Part shown: positions 39,679 to 44,133 of the stretch, piece after piece
How positions within the stretch are numbered: the stretch's first letter is position 1
How the letters are laid out: each line of letters starts with the position of its first letter
From: an uncultured Balneolaceae bacterium
GTDB lineage: Bacteria; Bacteroidota; Rhodothermia; Balneolales; Balneolaceae
Length of the DNA stretch: 44,133 bases
NCBI GenBank assembly: GCA_913057825.1
Contig: CAJXOW010000027.1
Coordinates: 1 to 44,133, forward strand
Reading direction: 5' to 3'
Program-made: the position numbers and the translations under genes
Notes under the pieces: model-generated
Seen by the model: only the letters and a program-made list of their open reading frames with translations
Database searches by the model: none
What the model was told of the DNA's origin: nothing

Positions 39679-41091
39679 CTAGGCGAATGAAATTTCAGGG
39701 CTATCACTGAGAATAGTAAGTGACTTTTTTGGTCTAGAAATAGAAACATAAAATTGCTCTTTCGTAAAATCTTCATTCAATTCTAATATCACGTGGTCAA
39801 ATTCTAATCCTTTAATTTTCAAAGGATTACTTATTGACCTATAGTAAATCTCCCGACCAATTTTACTTATCTGTTGTTGTTTCCCTTTGAAAATATCAAT
39901 TAAGGACTTTTCGCTAGTGTTTTTGGCTTCAGATAGGATTTCTAAAAATAAATATAGTAGTTCTTTCCTGTGTATATTGCATTCTGTGTTATCTCTTATT
40001 ATTTCAATCGCTGTTATAACATGTGATACCGACCTATTTTCAATTACCTTTTGAAATAAATCCGCAACCTCCTTATGCTTTCTTAATCCCTTTACTATAT
40101 CAGTTTTTTGATTCTCAATTCTCTTAATAATAGTACGATATTCAGTAGTCACATTTGATACACAGTTTTTTACTAAATCAAATATAACCTCAGCAAACTC
40201 ATATCCTTCAGTTTGATCCAATCTTTGACATACCTCTCTTAACCCGACAAAACTCATTCTCTCCATATAATTAAATCGACCGCCAAAATCTTTTGCACGC
40301 CTTTTTGCCATCCCTACCTTTTTACTACTACAAAGATATATTACACTTTCTCCTCCATCACCAATACTATAACCTACATTCCTATTTCTTCTCGAATTTT
40401 CAAACCAACTTATTGAGTCTGGTGTATCTCTTAAATTAATCTGCTCTCCATTTTCTAAGTAACTTCTAGCCTCAACAATCCACTTACCCAATTCCAAATT
40501 AGCATTTTCTTTTTCCCAACGCCATGGATAATCTAATTTCCCACTTAAGGAAAATTCGGAAAGTACATCGGATTCCCATTCTACTATATTCCCTTGAAAA
40601 TCAAATATGCTTTGCAAAGGATCACCAGCAATTCTGCAGGGAATTATTTCGGCAAGTTTTCTAATAAAACGATGTTGAAATATATCGCAATCCTGATATT
40701 CATCTACAAAACAACCATCAAAGGAAACTCTAATCACTTTCTTGCCAATTTTACTGCCAAGAAAATTACATCCAGCTAAGCATAAGGTATTCCACTCATC
40801 TCCTTGCGGATATTCTGATATATCATAACCACAAATTTTTGGATAGGAACGGGAAATCATTAAACACAAACTAGCTATTGTGCTTATTGAGACATCTTTA
40901 TACCCTAAATTGTACTTTTTTGCCCTATCTCTTAATGATTTCACTCCAGCATTCGTATGGGTTAATAATAGCTGTTTACCCTCCACAATATTTGACGCTT
41001 TTACTATCGTTTCCGTTTTCCCACATCCTGCTGGAGCTATTATTAAGGAATCACTAGTATTCGAATACTCTTGTAGTTGTTCATCATTCAT
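39679..41091 (-). CDS. gajB: UvrD/Rep-like helicase, GajB component of a Gabija-type defence system
   Basis: A superfamily 1A-type helicase of 470 residues. Motif I is IIAPAGCGKTETIV (17-30, K25), motif II CFVDEYQDCD (127-136), motif III RIAGDPLQSIFDFQG (153-167), and motif VI near QFYVSISRPKKSLTI with R453. In Gabija, GajB senses DNA ends, hydrolyses nucleotides and cooperates with the GajA nuclease. Its start overlaps the end of the gajA frame by eight bases (41084-41091), the tight coupling normal for the pair. The region is much more AT-rich than the chromosome to the left, with A/T-ending codons. Length and motif order match known GajB; the middle is divergent. Confidence 0.85.
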   Translation of the reverse strand: MNDEQLQEYSNTSDSLIIAPAGCGKTETIVKASNIVEGKQLLLTHTNAGVKSLRDRAKKYNLGYKDVSISTIASLCLMISRSYPKICGYDISEYPQGDEWNTLCLAGCNFLGSKIGKKVIRVSFDGCFVDEYQDCDIFQHRFIRKLAEIIPCRIAGDPLQSIFDFQGNIVEWESDVLSEFSLSGKLDYPWRWEKENANLELGKWIVEARSYLENGEQINLRDTPDSISWFENSRRNRNVGYSIGDGGESVIYLCSSKKVGMAKRRAKDFGGRFNYMERMSFVGLREVCQRLDQTEGYEFAEVIFDLVKNCVSNVTTEYRTIIKRIENQKTDIVKGLRKHKEVADLFQKVIENRSVSHVITAIEIIRDNTECNIHRKELLYLFLEILSEAKNTSEKSLIDIFKGKQQQISKIGREIYYRSISNPLKIKGLEFDHVILELNEDFTKEQFYVSISRPKKSLTILSDSPEISFA

Positions 41092-42790
41092 ATAGTGTGG
41101 ATTTCAGCATCCCGATTTTACTACCTAAATCTTTTGATTCTACCTCATCAAAATGCTGCATAATAAATTCACCCAACTTCTCTGCCTTACCAATTGTTTT
41201 GTAAGTATTACTGTCACCGAAATATTTACCTACATAATGCTTCAATTCACCTTTATCGATATATTCCAAGAAATCATTTAACTTGCCAATATCTTTTATC
41301 TCAATATCCTGATCTATATTACTGTTTATGGAATTAAACAAAGATTGATAGTTAAAGTCCATTCCCAATACCTCTTGTTCCGTAAATCTAAGTAACTCAT
41401 TTAATGTGTTAACGCTGAAATCTTTAGTAATTCTTATTTCAGTATTAACCTCATCATCCCAATTAATGACCTTAATGCCACTTTCCTCTAGTTCTTCGAT
41501 TGATTTTGGAAGCACATGAAGTTTATCGCTATCAATAAATAAAATAGTTTCATAACCAATTTCATTTAATTCGATAGCTTTATTAGTTGCCCTTACAGTG
41601 CTATCACCACTTACTACCGAAATTCCATTAAGACCAAAGGAATTCTCATCACTTTCTTCTATCCAACTACTTTCAAAACCTTTACATAAGCCATATTCTG
41701 TTGCCCCCTCACAAACTACAACCTTATTACCAAAAAATGCTTCTGGCACTGATCTTAATGTTCCTTGGAATTGTTCATTCAATTGATTTACTAATACATT
41801 ACTATCTGCATCATTTTTTACTACGTATATATTCTTTGCATCTAATTCAACTAAAGTAGTGGGAGAATGAGTCGTCATAAAAACCTGTGAATCCTCAATA
41901 TTATTTTTAAGACTTCTTAATACTCCCCTAATTCTATGTGGTTCCAAACCATACTCGAATTCATCAAATAACAATATATCCTGAAATTTAGAATAAGAAA
42001 TTTGAAGAGCAGTTAGCATCAATTTTTGTGTAGCCACTCCCTTTAATCTAATTGGCACATCACCGTCAAATAAACCAACTGAACCTAACTTTGTGGTCAT
42101 GAATTTTAGATCAAGGTTTGCACTTAATCCATCGGCTTCAAAATCAACATTTATTTCTTTCGCTTCATCTTCCAAAATTTCCAATACTTCATTAATTGCT
42201 GTATTGTCCTTGAAAGAAGTATCTTTTTTAACTTCACGAAGTGCCTCTGTCAGTTTGTTTTTTGCTTCGCTATCATCATCAAGAAGTTTCCTTAAAAAAG
42301 AATCATGTTTTAAGTAAAAATGCCTTTGAACATCCTCTTCGAAGAAGATAACATTCAATTTATGCCTATCTCTTTTGCTAAATGGGATATTACCTGATCG
42401 ATTATTCACGATCCGCCACTCGGGTTGCAGTGTACTGTCAACTGACAATTCAACCGTCAAGGCATGATGGTCATCTTCTTCAGGTTCATCATGTACATTT
42501 CTACCATTCCATCCCCTCATCTCTAATCCATACTTACTTTCCAACTCATAAAACTCTTCAGGAAAATCAATTATCGTTCCACGAATTTTAATTTCATTAT
42601 TTACACCCCCTCTAAAAAAATCCATATCATCAGGAGTCCAATTCGTAGCAAATAAAAGATTTATTGCTTTTAATATCGTTGTTTTACAGGAATTACTAGA
42701 TCCAATAAGACACATTATATTAGAGTGAAATGTGCCTTCAAATTTCTTTATACCTCGAAAATTCTCTATCTCTAATTTTACCAGTCGCAT
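41084..42790 (-). CDS. gajA: OLD-family ATPase/TOPRIM nuclease, GajA component of a Gabija-type defence system
   Basis: 568 residues, close to Bacillus GajA. The N-terminal ABC-type ATPase has Walker A as GSSNSCKT (30-37), where the usual Gly before Lys is Cys35; Walker B ILLFDEFEYGLEPH (D276, E277); and the H-loop MTTHSP (H308). The C-terminal TOPRIM domain shows KVVVCEGATEYGLCKGF (E361) and ILFIDSDKL (D420, D422), the metal-binding acids of the nuclease. GajA cuts DNA when nucleotide pools fall during phage attack. The downstream overlapping helicase gene makes Class 2 OLD/Gabija much more likely than a lone OLD. No clear ribosome site precedes the ATG; a repeat remnant lies 39 bases upstream. 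Confidence 0.87.
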   Translation of the reverse strand: MRLVKLEIENFRGIKKFEGTFHSNIMCLIGSSNSCKTTILKAINLLFATNWTPDDMDFFRGGVNNEIKIRGTIIDFPEEFYELESKYGLEMRGWNGRNVHDEPEEDDHHALTVELSVDSTLQPEWRIVNNRSGNIPFSKRDRHKLNVIFFEEDVQRHFYLKHDSFLRKLLDDDSEAKNKLTEALREVKKDTSFKDNTAINEVLEILEDEAKEINVDFEADGLSANLDLKFMTTKLGSVGLFDGDVPIRLKGVATQKLMLTALQISYSKFQDILLFDEFEYGLEPHRIRGVLRSLKNNIEDSQVFMTTHSPTTLVELDAKNIYVVKNDADSNVLVNQLNEQFQGTLRSVPEAFFGNKVVVCEGATEYGLCKGFESSWIEESDENSFGLNGISVVSGDSTVRATNKAIELNEIGYETILFIDSDKLHVLPKSIEELEESGIKVINWDDEVNTEIRITKDFSVNTLNELLRFTEQEVLGMDFNYQSLFNSINSNIDQDIEIKDIGKLNDFLEYIDKGELKHYVGKYFGDSNTYKTIGKAEKLGEFIMQHFDEVESKDLGSKIGMLKSTLYE

Positions 42791-42828
42791 AACTAAGGTT
42801 AATATCTATTGCTTTTATTAAACACCAA

Positions 42829-42918
42829 TCAAATAGATCTCATTTCTAATGGAAAGTATTTTGTAAACAGCTCCGAATCGATTAAATCGTTAACCGTAAG
42901 GTTATAACTTGCTTTCAT
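42829..42918 (-). pseudogene. Frameshifted 3' remnant related to the gene end at the right edge
   Basis: On the minus strand this 29-codon frame reads MKASYNLTVNDLIDSELFTK, continuing YFPLE, and then shifts frame (MRSI, stop). The segment 42825-42888 matches 44068-44132 at about 59 of 65 positions; one missing base causes the shift. At the right edge the same peptide continues in frame. Either this is a decayed 3' end left by a past insertion, or a small ORF of its own with an altered C-terminus. I favour the first. Confidence 0.6.
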
Positions 42919-42937
42919 ATTTTTATTTTGATTGGCA

Positions 42938-42961
42938 GGATGAAAACCCGATTCTCATCCT
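42938..42961 (-). terminator. Hairpin downstream of the unknown 334-residue gene
   Basis: AGGATGA (42938-42944) pairs with TCATCCT (42955-42961). It lies about 70 bases after the stop at 43030. The following minus-strand sequence has short A/T runs only. It is a possible terminator separating the unknown gene from gajA. Confidence 0.4.
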
Positions 42962-43029
42962 ATCCGTTTATGAAACTTCCGCGAAATAGTAGGTTGTAGC
43001 TTAACCTTTGCCTCTCTTTAAATACCTAT

Positions 43030-44034
43030 TTAATCTATATATCCAATTTCATCTTTAAAAAACCCGCCATCCTTTATTTCATTAACTGCCCTTTTTACCT
43101 CATAGCCAGATATTTCCTTCTCCCCGTTCATTAACTTAATTAAAGAACCTTTTGGCTCGCCATTTTCCAATTCAATGGATTTATTAATTTTATGTCTGAA
43201 AACATAACACTTTTTATTAGTAATAGTTGGCGGAAAGTTACCTTTAAATTTTAAAATCTTAATATCCTCCAGATCAATATCAAAATAATTCAATAAATAA
43301 TTATCTATAATTTCAGCTATATCGCTCAAAACCTCATATATAAATAGATCTGGTTTATACTCTACATCATCCATGCGATCAACTATATAGTTCCTATCTA
43401 TTTCATATATAGTATTTAAGTCTCCTGCATTGAATTGCTCGGCCTTTTTCACCAATAAATCTTCACTATGTTGTATATAGTTTAAATGTCTTTTGATATG
43501 TTTATCAATTAATCCAAATAAAAATCTTCCATATTTTTTATTGTTAGTTAATTTGCTGACTTTCTTTTGAAACTCTCTATAGCTATCTGAGACTGGAGCT
43601 GGATACTTTTTATCATTAAGAGCAAATCTTGCTTCGTAAATATCAAAATATATTTGCTCCATAAATATATCTCTTGCAAAATCGATATGATAACCTAAAA
43701 TTCCTGAACCAATCCCATTTCCAAAGAAAATTTCAATGATTTCGCTTGGGTCATAATATTCTCTATCTAGATCCTTAAAACTATACTCCGTCATAAGTAA
43801 CAATACTGCAATACAGTCAATTTTGAGACTTTTCCTAACATTATTAGGTACATTCTCATAATAATTATTCAACGCAATCAAACTATATGTGAAACGTATT
43901 AAGTCCTCTACATGACCCGCAACAAAATCTGGATTAGATCTTGCATAAAAAATATTGCTATTATTTATATGTAGGTTTTCATTTTGAAGCGCAATCTCCT
44001 TTGCCTCACTTTCTTGGCTTTGAAAAATACCCAT
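43030..44034 (-). CDS. Unrecognised 334-residue island protein
   Basis: An ATG at 44034 follows AGGAAAAAAT, a good ribosome site. The protein is mostly alpha-helical, AT-rich in codon use like gajAB, with no signal peptide. Segments: HVEDLIRFTYSLIALNNYYENVPNNVRKSLKIDCIAVLLLMTEYSF (41-86), which could be a helical bundle; SDSYREFQKKVSKLTNNKKYGRFLFGLIDKHIKRHLNYIQHSEDLL (148-193), strongly basic; and a C-terminal part (255-334) with beta-type segments and GEKEISGYEVKRAVNEIKDGGFF. I recognise no family. Its setting, upstream of gajAB on the same strand and in the same island, suggests a defence or mobile-element role. It is 239 bases from gajA with a hairpin and a gene remnant between, so it is probably a separate unit. 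Confidence 0.75.
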   Translation of the reverse strand: MGIFQSQESEAKEIALQNENLHINNSNIFYARSNPDFVAGHVEDLIRFTYSLIALNNYYENVPNNVRKSLKIDCIAVLLLMTEYSFKDLDREYYDPSEIIEIFFGNGIGSGILGYHIDFARDIFMEQIYFDIYEARFALNDKKYPAPVSDSYREFQKKVSKLTNNKKYGRFLFGLIDKHIKRHLNYIQHSEDLLVKKAEQFNAGDLNTIYEIDRNYIVDRMDDVEYKPDLFIYEVLSDIAEIIDNYLLNYFDIDLEDIKILKFKGNFPPTITNKKCYVFRHKINKSIELENGEPKGSLIKLMNGEKEISGYEVKRAVNEIKDGGFFKDEIGYID

Positions 44035-44057
44035 ATTTTTTCCTATTAATAGTTTTA

Positions 44058-44133
44058 TTACTCTACTCCAATTAAATAGATCGGCACTTCTAATGGAAAG
44101 TATTTCGCAAACAGCTCCGAATCGATTAAATCA
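44058..44133 (-). CDS. 3' end of a gene extending beyond the right edge
   Basis: On the minus strand a frame enters from outside the window and ends at TAA (44058-44060). The visible 24 codons read DLIDSELFAKYFPLE, then VPIYLIGVE. The same peptide, frameshifted, occurs at 42829-42918. Its stop is 23 bases before the 334-residue gene, which suggests one operon. I do not recognise the family from this short tail. Confidence 0.55.
   Translation of the reverse strand, partial: DLIDSELFAKYFPLEVPIYLIGVE

Noticed and set aside
41084..42790. PARIS (AriA/AriB) or lone OLD nuclease
   Set aside because: ATPase and TOPRIM are in one protein and a UvrD-like helicase overlaps downstream, which is the Gabija arrangement.

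Overview
The window looks like chromosomal DNA of a moderate-GC, Gram-negative member of the Bacteroidota/Balneolota assemblage, with Balneolota (Balneola, Gracilimonas, Fodinibius relatives) as my best guess. This is inference from gene content: a ribosomal protein bTHX gene, an OMP_b-brl_3-type TonB-dependent receptor, lipoproteins with short lipoboxes, DivIVA and zf-RING_7-like coiled-coil proteins, few strong Shine-Dalgarno sites, and many very acidic proteins of the kind seen in salt-adapted species.

Layout. 1-3.7 kb (minus strand): an acidic unknown protein running off the left edge, a purine nucleoside phosphorylase, a DivIVA protein and a YggS/PLPBP protein. 3.9-6.1 kb (plus): a Nif3-like metal protein, a zinc-ribbon-family protein that has lost all its cysteines, and RNase P RNA. 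6.3-10.2 kb (minus): SmpB, a small lipoprotein, an M50 site-2 protease and arginine deiminase. 10.4-14.5 kb: a SirB1-type protein, a large double glycosyltransferase and a 43-residue bTHX gene. 15-21 kb: an M61 peptidase converging on a DUF3307 + SatD pair, then a UbiA-like membrane protein behind a Na+/solute symporter. 21.4-31.9 kb: methyltransferase, DUF72, TonB-dependent receptor, RF3 (prfC), a flavin reductase, an acidic lipoprotein, a bacterial PARG-type macrodomain protein and a small outer-membrane-type protein. 32-37 kb: two tandem secreted GH59 (galactosylceramidase-like) proteins. 37.3-39.2 kb: a CoiA-like protein and a dienelactone hydrolase lipoprotein.

At 39,480 the chromosome-like sequence stops inside a tRNA-Arg gene, cut at its anticodon arm. 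An AT-rich island follows to the right edge. It holds a Gabija-type anti-phage pair (gajA-gajB, 8 bp overlap), an unrecognised 334-residue gene, and two about 91% identical 64-65 bp repeats that look like 3' ends of one gene. One lies just upstream of gajA (frameshifted remnant), the other at the right edge just upstream of the unknown gene. This points to modular shuffling of the island.

The most unexpected structure is in the intergenic DNA. At nine loci there are arrays of degenerate 7-bp units (GATTNAT-like, AATTCAA-like or GC-rich GCTCGAG-like), and seven of these loci are inverted pairs around unrelated cores. Many arrays, and several near-perfect palindromes, begin on or inside a stop codon. 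Other points of interest are the Glu-to-Asn change at the expected catalytic nucleophile of both GH59 proteins, the Asn-to-Asp change in the base pocket of the nucleoside phosphorylase, and a nested palindrome in front of the HTH-bearing SatD gene.
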